Positions 31,506 through 40,558 of a stretch of DNA of 64,000 nt are shown here, in pieces. Source of the stretch: Fusobacterium ulcerans ATCC 49185. Its GTDB lineage: Bacteria; Fusobacteriota; Fusobacteriia; Fusobacteriales; Fusobacteriaceae. Where the stretch lies: positions 310,001 to 374,000 of the forward strand of contig NZ_LR215979.1 of NCBI RefSeq assembly GCF_900683735.1, written 5' to 3'. The notes below the pieces were generated by a model that was not told where the DNA came from, made no database searches, and was given only the letters and a program-made list of their open reading frames with translations. Numbering within the stretch: the first letter of the stretch is position 1; each line of letters begins with the position of its first letter. Position numbers and translations under genes: made by a program.

Positions 31506-31521
31506 AGGGCTCTTTTATTTT
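31494..31521. terminator. Bidirectional terminator between symporter and response regulator
   Basis: AAAAGAGCC and GGCTCTTTT form a stem around the symporter stop codon, followed by ATTTTTT on the plus strand. Its A-rich left side gives a T tract on the minus strand. It overlaps both gene ends. Confidence 0.8.
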
Positions 31522-32156
31522 TTCCAGTAATATTCATTTCTGGGTCTTCCAATTTTTCCATAAATAATTTTTAAATCAACCATTTCTATTTCAACAAGAT
31601 AATTCATATATTTGTTTACTGTCTGAGAAGCAAGACCAGTAGCTTCTGATATTTCTTCAATTGTGGTATAAGCATCTATCTGTTTCATTTTATTTTCTAT
31701 TAATGAAATAGTATTTACACTTATACCTTTTTTATAATCTCCATATTTTTCTTTTTTTACTGTTAAAACTTCAGGAGAAGGCTCTTTAGTTTTGTTCTTG
31801 TTAAGATGAACATTTACTCTTGAATATAAATCAAGAACTTTAATAGGCTTTATAGCAAAATCATCAGCTCCAGCAAGAAAAAATTCTTCAGCAATATTTT
31901 CCAATCCTTCAATAGTAAGAGCTATTATAGATACATCTTCATTCATCTGCCTTATTAATTTTACTCCAAGGACTCCATTTATATATGGCATATGATAGTC
32001 AATTATTATAATATCAAGCTCCTTAGTACTTACTATTTTTAAAGCTTCTTCCATTGAAAGAGCAGTATATACTTCCCAATCTTTCATGAGAAAAAATTCT
32101 GAGATAGCAAAAATAATATCCTTAGAATCATCTATAATAAGAATTTTGTTTTTCAT
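31515..32156 (-). CDS. Response regulator with C-terminal winged-helix domain
   Basis: A 213-residue protein. Residues 1-120 are a receiver domain with the acidic pair Asp9/Asp10, phosphoacceptor Asp53 in IIIIDYHMP and Lys103 in AIKPIKV. The C-terminal part (about 150-213) has a winged helix with TTIEEISEATGLASQTVNKYM, resembling CitT/DcuR-type regulators for carboxylates. It overlaps the upstream kinase gene by 29 bases, so the pair is co-translated. Likely targets are nearby transport or poly-gamma-glutamate genes, but no binding site has been identified. All key residues are present. Confidence 0.87.
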   Translation of the reverse strand: MKNKILIIDDSKDIIFAISEFFLMKDWEVYTALSMEEALKIVSTKELDIIIIDYHMPYINGVLGVKLIRQMNEDVSIIALTIEGLENIAEEFFLAGADDFAIKPIKVLDLYSRVNVHLNKNKTKEPSPEVLTVKKEKYGDYKKGISVNTISLIENKMKQIDAYTTIEEISEATGLASQTVNKYMNYLVEIEMVDLKIIYGKIGRPRNEYYWKK

Positions 32157-33543
32157 TTTCTAAAACCTCCCCATGCATAATAATATATACTCCAATACCT
32201 CTATTTTTTCTATTTTTAATAAATATTTTACATTTGTGTTCTTCCATAACTGTTTTTACAAAATTCAAACCTACTCCACTGGAGTTCTTTGTTGAAAAAC
32301 CATTTATAAAAGCATTTTCTAACTCTTTTTCAGACATTCCCTTTCCATAGTCCTCAATTTTTATAAGTATAAATTTTTTATAATCTTTTACAGTAAGTTC
32401 AATTTTATTATTTTCATATTCAGTAAAGGCTTCATAAGAATTTATAATAAGATTAGTTATGGCTCTTGAAAAAACTATTTTATTAACTTTTATTTTTCTT
32501 CCAGTACAGTAATTATTATAAGTTAAAAATTCAATACATCTGTGTGTAGATAGATAGGAAAGAATAAAATTAAATACCTTATTTATATCAATCGGATTTT
32601 TATGAGTATCCCTTAAAATCTCAGATACCATTATATTACATCTTTCTAAAGATTTTTCAATTCTATTATAATAATCTTTTTTCTTTTCATTTTCTTCCTG
32701 CATATCAAGTATTTCAATAAGAGTTCCCATAGAAAATAATGGAGTCTTTAAATCGTGAACTAAATATTGAATTTCTTTTAGATATCTATTTTCAACTTCT
32801 TGTAATTTAAGATCTGAAAGAGCTTTTGTCATATCTTTTTCTTTCTTGTATATATTTTGCCTTCTTTCCTGTTCAAAGAATACAAGAAGTAAAGTTATAG
32901 AAAAAATAAAGAAAAGTATAAAAAATAAAAAACCAATTAAATTTAGAATGTTATCAGCTTCCATTAATGATGAAATATTCTTCAAGTCAAAAAATATTTC
33001 TCCAGTTGATTTATAATCCAATACAGAAAAGTATTTTGTAATATCAAGCCATTGAATACCAGTAAAAACTAAAAGAAGAACAATATTTCTTTTAAATAAA
33101 TTGATATTTTTAAAACGATTGCTTGAATGAAATGCAAGATAAATCATTTCAAGTATTGATACTTTACCAAAATAATACTCCATATCATAGTAGACTTTGT
33201 AGATTATAAAATAAATTATTTGAATTATCACCATTCCAAAGATGACTTTCAAAGTATTATTTAATTTTCCATTTATTTCAATATCTATAGAATCCATAAG
33301 TAAGAAAACAGAAAAAAATATTGGAAATGCTTTTATGGTATTTAGAAAAACTAATCCAAAAGCTGCATGAAGAAGATATTCTTTATCCCAGAAATCTATA
33401 CTTTTTTCTAGTGAATCGTAAATATCAAAATTTTTATATAACAAAAAATTTGGTAGAACGATACTTATTAATACCATGAGTATCCCCAATGAAAGTTCTG
33501 TTTTATGAATTTGAATATGAAATTTTTTCCCAAAAATTTTCAT
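32128..33543 (-). CDS. Membrane sensor histidine kinase
   Basis: A 471-residue kinase. The first 225 residues hold about six hydrophobic segments forming a membrane sensor without a large external domain. A coiled-coil linker leads to the H-box YLVHDLKTPLFSM (His263), and the ATPase domain contains the N-box NLIINSYEAF, G1 IEDYGKGMSEKE and G2 STKNSSGVGLNFVKTV. It phosphorylates the response regulator encoded after it. I chose ATG 33543 because AAGGGG lies 7 bases upstream; the ATG at 33549 nearly touches it. The ligand is unknown; a membrane-embedded sensor suggests a lipid-soluble signal, membrane stress or a transporter partner. Confidence 0.87.
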   Translation of the reverse strand: MKIFGKKFHIQIHKTELSLGILMVLISIVLPNFLLYKNFDIYDSLEKSIDFWDKEYLLHAAFGLVFLNTIKAFPIFFSVFLLMDSIDIEINGKLNNTLKVIFGMVIIQIIYFIIYKVYYDMEYYFGKVSILEMIYLAFHSSNRFKNINLFKRNIVLLLVFTGIQWLDITKYFSVLDYKSTGEIFFDLKNISSLMEADNILNLIGFLFFILFFIFSITLLLVFFEQERRQNIYKKEKDMTKALSDLKLQEVENRYLKEIQYLVHDLKTPLFSMGTLIEILDMQEENEKKKDYYNRIEKSLERCNIMVSEILRDTHKNPIDINKVFNFILSYLSTHRCIEFLTYNNYCTGRKIKVNKIVFSRAITNLIINSYEAFTEYENNKIELTVKDYKKFILIKIEDYGKGMSEKELENAFINGFSTKNSSGVGLNFVKTVMEEHKCKIFIKNRKNRGIGVYIIMHGEVLENEKQNSYYR

Positions 33544-33697
33544 GATCATTCCCCTTAAATCTAAAAATCATTAAATTCTAATTATGATTACAAATTAAAT
33601 TAATGATACCATATTTTAAGTAAAAATAGTAGAAAAAAGATGAGAGGAAAAAGAGGAAAAAGAGAAATAAGAGTATAAGATTTACTTTTCAAATATC

Positions 33698-33725
33698 TTG
33701 AAATATACTTAATAGTAGGTAAAAA
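33698..33725 (+). promoter_or_regulatory. Putative promoter of the gamma-glutamyltransferase locus
   Basis: TTGAAA (33698-33703) and TAAAAA (33720-33725) are 16 bases apart, about 50 bases upstream of the first gamma-glutamyltransferase gene. The match is modest and AT-rich background makes chance hits common. Confidence 0.35.
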
Positions 33726-33773
33726 GATAAAAACATTTTAAAATAGAACAAAAAAATAAAAAAGGGGGAACAT

Positions 33774-35477
33774 ATGATTTCGTTGAAGAGATTTATGAAA
33801 GTTGGTAGTGTGATTGTTGGTTTAATGACAAGTATTTTTACAGTATCTAATGCAGCACATCCATTAAATCTTTATGGAAGACATGCTGAAGGAAAAAATG
33901 GAGTAGTAGCAGCAGCTAAACCAGAAGTATCACAAATAGGAGTAGAAGTATTAAAAAAAGGCGGAAATGCTGTAGATGCTGCAGTAGCTACTGCATTTGC
34001 TATCAGTGTTTTTGAACCAAATGCCTCTGGAATAGGTGGAGGAGGATTTATGTTAATTAGAATGGCTAAGACAGGAAAAACAGTAGTCATAGATTACAGA
34101 GAAAAGGCTCCAGCTAAAGCAACACCAGATATGTTTGTACTTGATGAAAATGGAAAGGTAGTAAATGATGAAATAACTGTTGGAGGAAAAGCTTCAGGAG
34201 TTCCAGGAACAGTAGCAGGACTTTTAACTGCATTGGAAAAATATGGAACAATGAAAAGAGCAGATGTTATGGCTCCAGCTATAAAATATGCAAAAGAAGG
34301 TATTCCAGTAACTGTAAATTTAGAAAGTATAATAAAAGATAATTATGAGAAACTTGCACAATTTGATGCAGCAGCAGAAATATATTTAAAAGATGGACTT
34401 CCTTATGAAATAGGGGATACTATAAAGAATCCTGATTTAGCAGCAACTCTTACAAAGATTTCAAAAGAAGGTAAAAAAGCTTTCTATGAAGGTGAGATCG
34501 CTAAAAAAATAGCTGATGAAGTTCAAAAGCAAGGTGGTCTTATGACAGTTGAAGACCTTAAAAATTATACAATAGAAGAGAGAGAACCAGTAGTTGGAAA
34601 ATATAGAGATTATACTATTATTTCTTGCCCACCAGCAAGTTCTGGAGGAACTCATATAGTACAACTTTTAAATATGGTTGAAAACTATGATCTTAAAGGA
34701 ATGGGAGATAATACTCCTGAAAGTTGGCATGTATGGGCTGAAAGTATGAGACAAGCCTTTGCAGATAGAGCTGAATATATGGGAGATACTGCTTATGTAA
34801 AAGTTCCTTTAAAAGGTCTTACATCTAAAGAATATGCAAAAGATCTTGTTAAAAAAATAGATTTAGAAAAAGCTGGAAAAGATATAAAAGCTGGAGATCC
34901 TAGCAAATATGAAAGTGGAAGTACAACTCACTTTTCTGTAATGGATAAAGAAGGAAATATGGTTGCAGTAACTCAAACTATTAATTATTTCTTTGGTTCT
35001 GGAGTTATGGTACCTGGAACTGGAATAATGATGAATAATGAAATGGATGATTTTGTTCCTCAAAAAAATATGAAGAACTCTATTGAAGGTGGAAAAAGAC
35101 CTCTAAGTAGTATGTCACCTACTTTAGTTCTTGACCCTAAAAATAGACCACTTATGACAATAGGTTCTCCAGGAGCTACAAGAATTATACCAGCAGTAGC
35201 ATTAACTATAAGCAATGTAATAGATCATGGAATGACTATTCAAGAAGCTATTAATGCACCAAGAATAGCTCAATTTCAATCTGGGAAATTGAATCTTGAA
35301 GGAAGAGTATCACATGAATCATATAATAAATTGAAAGAAATGGGACATGAAATAAATGTTAGAGATAGTTATGATGCTTATTTTGGAGGAGTTCATGGAG
35401 TAATGATGGATTATGATACAAAAACTCTTCAAGGTGGAGCAGATCCAAGAAGAGATGGGCAGGCAGCAGCATTTTAA
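33774..35477 (+). CDS. ggt: Gamma-glutamyltransferase, secreted
   Basis: A 567-residue enzyme with an N-terminal signal peptide (cleavage near SNAAHP, residue 27-28). The autoprocessing nucleophile is the first threonine of STTHFSV (Thr384), giving a large and a small subunit after self-cleavage. Substrate-binding stretches PNASGIGGGGFMLIR and RPLSSMSPTLVL are intact. GGTs hydrolyse or transfer gamma-glutamyl groups; in this locus it probably attacks poly-gamma-glutamate or glutathione in the periplasm. A second, clearly different copy follows after a hairpin. The ATG has GGGGGAAC directly upstream. The first gene of a locus ending in pgsBCW. Confidence 0.93.
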   Translation: MISLKRFMKVGSVIVGLMTSIFTVSNAAHPLNLYGRHAEGKNGVVAAAKPEVSQIGVEVLKKGGNAVDAAVATAFAISVFEPNASGIGGGGFMLIRMAKTGKTVVIDYREKAPAKATPDMFVLDENGKVVNDEITVGGKASGVPGTVAGLLTALEKYGTMKRADVMAPAIKYAKEGIPVTVNLESIIKDNYEKLAQFDAAAEIYLKDGLPYEIGDTIKNPDLAATLTKISKEGKKAFYEGEIAKKIADEVQKQGGLMTVEDLKNYTIEEREPVVGKYRDYTIISCPPASSGGTHIVQLLNMVENYDLKGMGDNTPESWHVWAESMRQAFADRAEYMGDTAYVKVPLKGLTSKEYAKDLVKKIDLEKAGKDIKAGDPSKYESGSTTHFSVMDKEGNMVAVTQTINYFFGSGVMVPGTGIMMNNEMDDFVPQKNMKNSIEGGKRPLSSMSPTLVLDPKNRPLMTIGSPGATRIIPAVALTISNVIDHGMTIQEAINAPRIAQFQSGKLNLEGRVSHESYNKLKEMGHEINVRDSYDAYFGGVHGVMMDYDTKTLQGGADPRRDGQAAAF

Positions 35478-35497
35478 ATAAAAAATGTAAGTTATAA

Positions 35498-35531
35498 AAA
35501 CTGCTTCTGAAATAAGTTTCAGAAGCAGTTT
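35498..35531 (+). repeat. Perfect 15-bp hairpin between the two ggt genes, no T tract
   Basis: AAACTGCTTCTGAAA and its exact complement surround TAAG. Only ATAAAAAT follows, so it is not a standard terminator. It may stabilise the upstream message or mark an RNA processing site. Confidence 0.7.
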
Positions 35532-35565
35532 ATAAAAATAAATAAATAAATTGGGAGGAAGAATA

Positions 35566-37320
35566 ATGAAAAAAAGATTCTTTTTTGCAAGTGTCATAGC
35601 AGCATTAGCATTGTCATTAGCAGCATGTACAACTACTCAAACAAATTTAGGAGATAAAGGGACAGCTTCAGTAGTTCAACAATCAAAAGAGTGGGTTCCT
35701 TATGATGCAGCAGGAAATATTTTAAGAAGTGATAGAGATGCAACAGGTATAAATGGAGTTGTTTCAACTGGGAAATATGAAGCAACAAAAATAGGGGTAG
35801 AGATAATAAAACAAGGTGGAAATGCAATAGATGCTGCAGTTGCTGCTGGATTTGCATTAGGAATATGCGAGCCTCAATCTTCTGGAATTGGAGGAGGAGG
35901 ATTTATGGTAATCCGTTTTGCTAAGACTGGAGAAACTAAATTTATAGATTTTAGAGAAATAGCACCTAAAAATGCAACACCTGATATGTGGAAAGAAGAT
36001 AAAGATGGAAATGTAATAGGAAATGAAAAAGTTGTTGGTGGAAAATCTATAGGAGTTCCAGGTGAAGTAAAAGGAATGTTATATGCATTAGAAAAGTATG
36101 GAACTATGTCAAGAGAAAAAGTTATGCAACCAGCAATTGATTTGGCAGAAAATGGATATAAAGTATCAGCAGTCTTAAATAGAGATATGAAAAATTCTTT
36201 TGAAAGGATAGAACAATATCCAGAAACAGCTGAAATATATTTAGATGGAGGGCTTCCATTTGAAGTAGGATCTGTATTGAAAAATCCAGATTTAGCTAAT
36301 ACTTTGAGAAAAATAATGAAAAATGGAGAAAAAGCTTTTTATGAAGGAGAAATAGCAGAGGCAATAGTAAAGTCAGCACAAGATGCTGGAGGACCTCTAA
36401 CTATGGAAGATATGAAAGATTATAATATAAGAGTGAGTGATCCATTAGTAGGACATTACAGAGGATATGAAATAATAACATCAGCACCACCTTCATCAGG
36501 GGGAGCACATATAATTCAAATTCTTAATATTTTAGAAAACTATGATATGAAAAATATAAAACCGGGATCAGCAGAATACTATCATTTATTCTCAGAAGCA
36601 ATTAAAATGGCTTTTGCTGATAGAGCAAAATTCTGTGGAGATACAGAGTTTGTAGATGTTCCAGTTGATGGAATAATTTCTAAAGATTATGCAAAAGAAC
36701 TTGTAAAAAAATTGGATATGAAAAAATCTAAAGATTATTTGGCAGGAAATCCATGGAAATGGAATGAATCAAAAGATACAACACATTATTCAATAGTTGA
36801 TAAAGAAGGAAATATAGTAGCTGTTACAAAAACTGTCAATGATGTTTTTGCATCAGGAGTGGTAGCTGAAGGAACTGGAATACTTTTAAATGATGAAATG
36901 GATGATTTTGATACTGGACATGGAAAAGCTAACTCAGTAGAACCAGGTAAAAAACCTTTAAGTTCAATGAGTCCTACAATAGTATTAAAAGATGGAAAAC
37001 CAGTAATGAGTTTAGGTGCTCCAGGGTCTACTAGAATAATAACAGGAGTAGCTCAGGTAATAAGTCTTGTTCTTGATTATGGAATGGATATCCAAGAAGC
37101 AATAAACTTCCCAAGAATTCATGATGACTATCAAGAATTAGTATATGAAACAAGGATAGATCCAGCTGTTATAGCAAAATTAAAGGCTATGGGACATACA
37201 GTAGTAGAAGAAGGAGAATGGTTTGAATATCCATGTGTTCAAGGTGTAACAATGGGAGAAGATGGAAAACTTAGAGGAGGAGCAGATCCTAGAAGAGATG
37301 GTAAAGCTCTTGGATTCTAA
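35566..37320 (+). CDS. ggt: Gamma-glutamyltransferase, lipoprotein form
   Basis: A 584-residue gamma-glutamyltransferase with a lipoprotein signal: LSLAAC puts the acylated cysteine at residue 21, so this copy is membrane-tethered while the first is soluble. The nucleophile is the first threonine of DTTHYSI (Thr405), and RPLSSMSP-like KKPLSSMSPTIVL and SSGIGGGGFMVIRF are present. It starts at ATG 35566, with GGGAGG upstream; a TTG at 35551 overlaps it. A 40-residue insert after the signal, absent from the first copy, may be a spacer. Two anchored/soluble forms suggest division of labour on poly-gamma-glutamate chains. Confidence 0.93.
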   Translation: MKKRFFFASVIAALALSLAACTTTQTNLGDKGTASVVQQSKEWVPYDAAGNILRSDRDATGINGVVSTGKYEATKIGVEIIKQGGNAIDAAVAAGFALGICEPQSSGIGGGGFMVIRFAKTGETKFIDFREIAPKNATPDMWKEDKDGNVIGNEKVVGGKSIGVPGEVKGMLYALEKYGTMSREKVMQPAIDLAENGYKVSAVLNRDMKNSFERIEQYPETAEIYLDGGLPFEVGSVLKNPDLANTLRKIMKNGEKAFYEGEIAEAIVKSAQDAGGPLTMEDMKDYNIRVSDPLVGHYRGYEIITSAPPSSGGAHIIQILNILENYDMKNIKPGSAEYYHLFSEAIKMAFADRAKFCGDTEFVDVPVDGIISKDYAKELVKKLDMKKSKDYLAGNPWKWNESKDTTHYSIVDKEGNIVAVTKTVNDVFASGVVAEGTGILLNDEMDDFDTGHGKANSVEPGKKPLSSMSPTIVLKDGKPVMSLGAPGSTRIITGVAQVISLVLDYGMDIQEAINFPRIHDDYQELVYETRIDPAVIAKLKAMGHTVVEEGEWFEYPCVQGVTMGEDGKLRGGADPRRDGKALGF

Positions 37321-37373
37321 TAAAAAGTGATTAAATTAAGAAAAAATAATAAAATACAGGAGGAATAAATAAA

Positions 37374-37907
37374 ATGAAAAAATTATTAACAGTATTGATG
37401 TTTGTATTAACAGCAATGGCAGCAATGGCAGCAAAATTTGAAAAACCAATAATGCTTACTTCAGTAGGACAAAGTGCTGATGTACAAATGGTAAAGGCTT
37501 TATTAAAAAAAGGTGGATTAGAATCTGGCTTTGACAAATCAATAACAGCAGAAGGATTGACAAATGAAAAAACTTTAATACTTGCTATTGGAGGAAGTTC
37601 AAAAGGTCTTGGAGCAGCTGGAATAAAAGTTGAAGATGAACTTGACAGAACTGCTAAATTAATAAAAGGTGCAAGAGATAAAGGAATAAAAATAATTGGA
37701 ATGCACATTGGTGGAGCAGCAAGAAGAGGAGAATTATCTGACAAATTCGTAAATGCAGCAGCACCAAATGTAGATTATTTAATCATTGTAGAAGAAGGAA
37801 ATAAAGACGGTTTATTTACAAAGATGTCAACTGAAAAGAATATTCCTATGGATACAGTTCCAAAGATTACTAATGCAGTAGAACCTTTGAAGAAAGCATT
37901 TGAATAA
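37374..37907 (+). CDS. DUF6305 family exported protein
   Basis: A 177-residue protein with a signal peptide (AMAAMA cleavage near residue 20). The mature domain has a Rossmann-like pattern: PIMLTSVGQSADVQM, LILAIGGSSKGLGAAGI, IKIIGMHIGGAARRGELSD and VDYLIIVEEGNKDGLF. I assign it to DUF6305 from this pattern and from its place before a transporter gene. It could be a periplasmic binding component for the orphan TRAP permease encoded next, though that is inference; it does not look like a normal DctP protein, being half that size. The ribosome site AGGAGG lies 8 bases upstream. Confidence 0.75.
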   Translation: MKKLLTVLMFVLTAMAAMAAKFEKPIMLTSVGQSADVQMVKALLKKGGLESGFDKSITAEGLTNEKTLILAIGGSSKGLGAAGIKVEDELDRTAKLIKGARDKGIKIIGMHIGGAARRGELSDKFVNAAAPNVDYLIIVEEGNKDGLFTKMSTEKNIPMDTVPKITNAVEPLKKAFE

Positions 37908-37914
37908 TTTGATT

Positions 37915-37942
37915 AATAGGGGGCAATACATTGTCCCCTATT
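37915..37942 (+). repeat. 12-bp intercistronic hairpin without T tract
   Basis: AATAGGGGGCAA pairs with TTGTCCCCTATT (one G-U pair) around TACA, between DUF6305 and the TRAP permease. Only ATTTAAA follows, so read-through is likely and a role in differential mRNA stability is possible. Confidence 0.65.
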
Positions 37943-37964
37943 ATTTAAAGGAGGGAAAGAAGAT

Positions 37965-39236
37965 ATGTCACTTGAACTTATATTGTTTTTAGCTATGGTA
38001 GCTGTCTTTATGATTGCATGTTTTGCAGCGAAATTACCAGTGAGTATAGCTATGGTATTATCATCTATAACAGCAACACTGATAGCAGGAAAAGGTATTC
38101 CTGTAAGACACTTAATTGAGGGAACTTTTGGATATATTGATACAATTCTTGTAATAGCAACAGCTATGATCTTTATGAAGGTTATTCAAGAGATAGGGAC
38201 ATTGAATGCTTTAAGTGCTTCAATAATCCGTAAGTTTCATAAAACACCATGGCTTTTATTAGTATTGTTAATGTTTATTTCAATGTTTCCAGGAATGATA
38301 ACTGGATCATCAACAGCATCTGTATTGACAGCAGGAAGTATTGTTGCCCCTATATTGATGCTTATAGGAATACCTATGATAGAAACAGCTACTATCATAG
38401 CTCTTGGAGGAATATTAGGTATGATAGCTCCTCCAGTTAATGTACCAGCTATGATTATAGGTGGAGGAATAGATATGCCTTATGTTGGGTTTACTATTCC
38501 ACTATTATTATTGACAGTACCAGTAGCAATATTCTCAGTATTGTATCTTGGACTAAAACATGTAAATAAAATAGATTATAGCGAGATAAAAAATGAAATA
38601 GATTTTACAGCAATTGATGAATATGGAATGAAGCTGTATATACCTATCATTATAGCAATGTTTTTAATGACTATGGATAAAGTTGCTCCAAGCCTATTTG
38701 GTTTGGGAATGCCTTTAATATTTATATTGAGTGCTATATCAGGACTTTTCTGTGGTAAAAAAATAAACTTTTTTAAAGTTTCAAAAGAAGCAGTTAATCA
38801 AACTCTTCCAGTAATGGGAATTCTGATGGGAGTTGGAATGTTTATTCAAGTAATGACATTGACAGGAGTGAGAGGATATATTGTTGTAAACAGTTTAAGT
38901 CTTCCTCCATCTTTGATATATATTGCAATGGCTGTAACTATACCATTATTTGGAGCCGTATCATCATTTGGAGCAGCTTCAGTTCTTGGAGTACCTTTCT
39001 TAATGGTATTTTTATCACAAAATCAGATTATTACAGGTTCAGCTATATCATTTATAGCTTCTCTTGGAGATTTGATGCCTCCTACAGCACTTGCAGGAAT
39101 ATTTGCAGCTCAGGTAGTGGGAATGAAAGATTATACTCCTGTACTAAGAAAAGCAGCAGTTCCAGCAGTAGTTATCATAGTTTATTCTATAATTATGATA
39201 ATCTTCTCTAACCAATTAGGTTCTATTATATACTAG
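37965..39236 (+). CDS. TRAP transporter large permease (DctM-like), orphan
   Basis: A 423-residue membrane protein with about 12 hydrophobic segments, matching the DctM/large subunit length. Diagnostic pieces are MITGSSTASVLTAGSIV, ALGGILGMIAPPVNVPAM and ASLGDLMPPTALAG near the C-terminus. TRAP carriers import carboxylates such as glutamate with sodium, and normally need a DctP binding protein and a DctQ small subunit. Neither is found nearby; DUF6305 upstream and a 48-residue membrane protein downstream occupy those positions. In this locus it probably takes up glutamate or short gamma-glutamyl oligomers released by the hydrolases (inference). Confidence 0.85.
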   Translation: MSLELILFLAMVAVFMIACFAAKLPVSIAMVLSSITATLIAGKGIPVRHLIEGTFGYIDTILVIATAMIFMKVIQEIGTLNALSASIIRKFHKTPWLLLVLLMFISMFPGMITGSSTASVLTAGSIVAPILMLIGIPMIETATIIALGGILGMIAPPVNVPAMIIGGGIDMPYVGFTIPLLLLTVPVAIFSVLYLGLKHVNKIDYSEIKNEIDFTAIDEYGMKLYIPIIIAMFLMTMDKVAPSLFGLGMPLIFILSAISGLFCGKKINFFKVSKEAVNQTLPVMGILMGVGMFIQVMTLTGVRGYIVVNSLSLPPSLIYIAMAVTIPLFGAVSSFGAASVLGVPFLMVFLSQNQIITGSAISFIASLGDLMPPTALAGIFAAQVVGMKDYTPVLRKAAVPAVVIIVYSIIMIIFSNQLGSIIY

Positions 39237-39253
39237 GATGAGGTGATAAAAAT

Positions 39254-39400
39254 ATGATGATGTATATATATTTAGCTTTAGTTTTATATGTTTTAGTAAT
39301 GGTTGTTTTAAATCTATTAGAGGAAAAAGATTTGATGAAACAAGTAAATGCAGCTCTTGTTATAATTCCTCTATTATTGAGAATATTAATGATAAAATAA
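39254..39400 (+). CDS. 48-residue small membrane protein
   Basis: A short gene of 48 codons plus stop, starting ATG-ATG-ATG at 39254 behind GAGGTG (8-9 bases) and ending in TAA at 39398-39400. Two hydrophobic segments (about residues 4-20, beginning YIYLALVLYV, and about 32-46, beginning NAALVIIPLL) are separated by a charged LEEKDLMKQ loop. It lies 17 bases after the TRAP permease and 12 before a hydrolase gene, in the same direction, with its own ribosome site, which argues it is real. It could replace the DctQ small subunit. I do not recognise a named family. Confidence 0.72.
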   Translation: MMMYIYLALVLYVLVMVVLNLLEEKDLMKQVNAALVIIPLLLRILMIK

Positions 39401-39412
39401 GGGGGAAAGAAA

Positions 39413-40540
39413 ATGAAAGGAAATAGAGGAACAGGAATTGCAATGATTTTTCTTTCTCTGATTGTTGCATTTCTAGCAGGAAAAGAATTTTTAAAAATGA
39501 GGGAACCAGAACCTATAGTAAAAGGGGAAGGAGTAACTTCAATGCAAAAATTAAGTGATTATCTTCCAGCGTTAAAAGGAACTTCTGGTGATAGTGATGT
39601 CTATATCCTTCAAGGAAAAGAAGAAGGTGGAAGTGTTCTTGTATTAGGAGGAACTCATGGAAATGAACCTTCAGGATATATGACAGCGATACTTATGATA
39701 GAGAACTTGAAAGTTGATAAAGGAACTGTATATATTCTTCCAAGAACTAATGGAAGTGGACTTACACATAATGACCCTCAAGAAGGATCACCACAAAGAT
39801 TTACCCTAAAAACTCCATATGGAGAAAGATGGTTTAGATATGGTTCAAGAGCAACTAACCCTCTAGATCAATGGCCTGATCCTGATGTATATATCCATGC
39901 AGCATCTGGACAACAGCTTTCAGGAAATGAAACTAGGAATATCAATAGAGCATATCCTGGAAGACCTGATGGAACTTATACAGAGAAAATGGCTTATGCA
40001 ATAACAGAAATGATAAGAAAAAATAAAATAGATATGACTATTGATCTTCATGAAGCATCTCCTGAATATCCAGTAATAAATGCTATAGTATCTCATGAAA
40101 GAGCAATGCCAATAACATCACAAGTTGTTATGAATATGGAATTTGATGATATAGCAATTGGATTAGAACCATCTCCAGTATCTTTAAGGGGACTCACTCA
40201 TAGAGAATTGGGAGATTATACAGATACTTATGCTGTGCTTATGGAATCAGCAAATGCTGCTCAAGGAAGACTTAGAGGAAGAACAGATGAAGCTCTTGTA
40301 TTGACAGGAAAAGATCCAAGATATGTAGAAGCTCAAAAGTTAGGAAGATTATTTGTTCCTTATGATGAAAATGGACATCCTTTAGAGGAAAGAGTAGGAA
40401 GACACTTGACAGGAGTTGTTCAACTTGTTACAGTAATGGGTGAAAATGAACCTGAAAAAGAAATCATAATGGGAGGAGTTCCATCTTATTCTGAACTTCT
40501 TGAAAATGGTGTAGGACAATATCTGAAAGAGGTAAAATAG
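39413..40540 (+). CDS. AstE/AspA-like (M14 superfamily) zinc hydrolase, membrane-anchored
   Basis: A 375-residue protein with an N-terminal signal anchor (about residues 7-23) and a zinc carboxypeptidase-like domain: GGTHGNEPSG gives His82 and Glu85, DLHEA gives His213, and LMESAN has the catalytic glutamate near 278. It belongs to the succinylglutamate desuccinylase/aspartoacylase branch. With its extracytoplasmic location and the PGA context, it may cut gamma-glutamyl amide bonds. The long GQYLKEVK tail and segments such as LDQWPDPDVYIHAASG are specific to this subgroup. Ribosome site GGGGG is 8 bases upstream. Confidence 0.82.
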   Translation: MKGNRGTGIAMIFLSLIVAFLAGKEFLKMREPEPIVKGEGVTSMQKLSDYLPALKGTSGDSDVYILQGKEEGGSVLVLGGTHGNEPSGYMTAILMIENLKVDKGTVYILPRTNGSGLTHNDPQEGSPQRFTLKTPYGERWFRYGSRATNPLDQWPDPDVYIHAASGQQLSGNETRNINRAYPGRPDGTYTEKMAYAITEMIRKNKIDMTIDLHEASPEYPVINAIVSHERAMPITSQVVMNMEFDDIAIGLEPSPVSLRGLTHRELGDYTDTYAVLMESANAAQGRLRGRTDEALVLTGKDPRYVEAQKLGRLFVPYDENGHPLEERVGRHLTGVVQLVTVMGENEPEKEIIMGGVPSYSELLENGVGQYLKEVK

Positions 40541-40558
40541 TCAAAAAGGGGTAGAAAT

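Noticed and set aside
35633-35857. Leucine-rich minus-strand frame opposite the second ggt.
   Set aside because: Leucine richness is produced by the reverse complement of A-rich codons; the gamma-glutamyltransferase motifs on the plus strand settle the coding strand.
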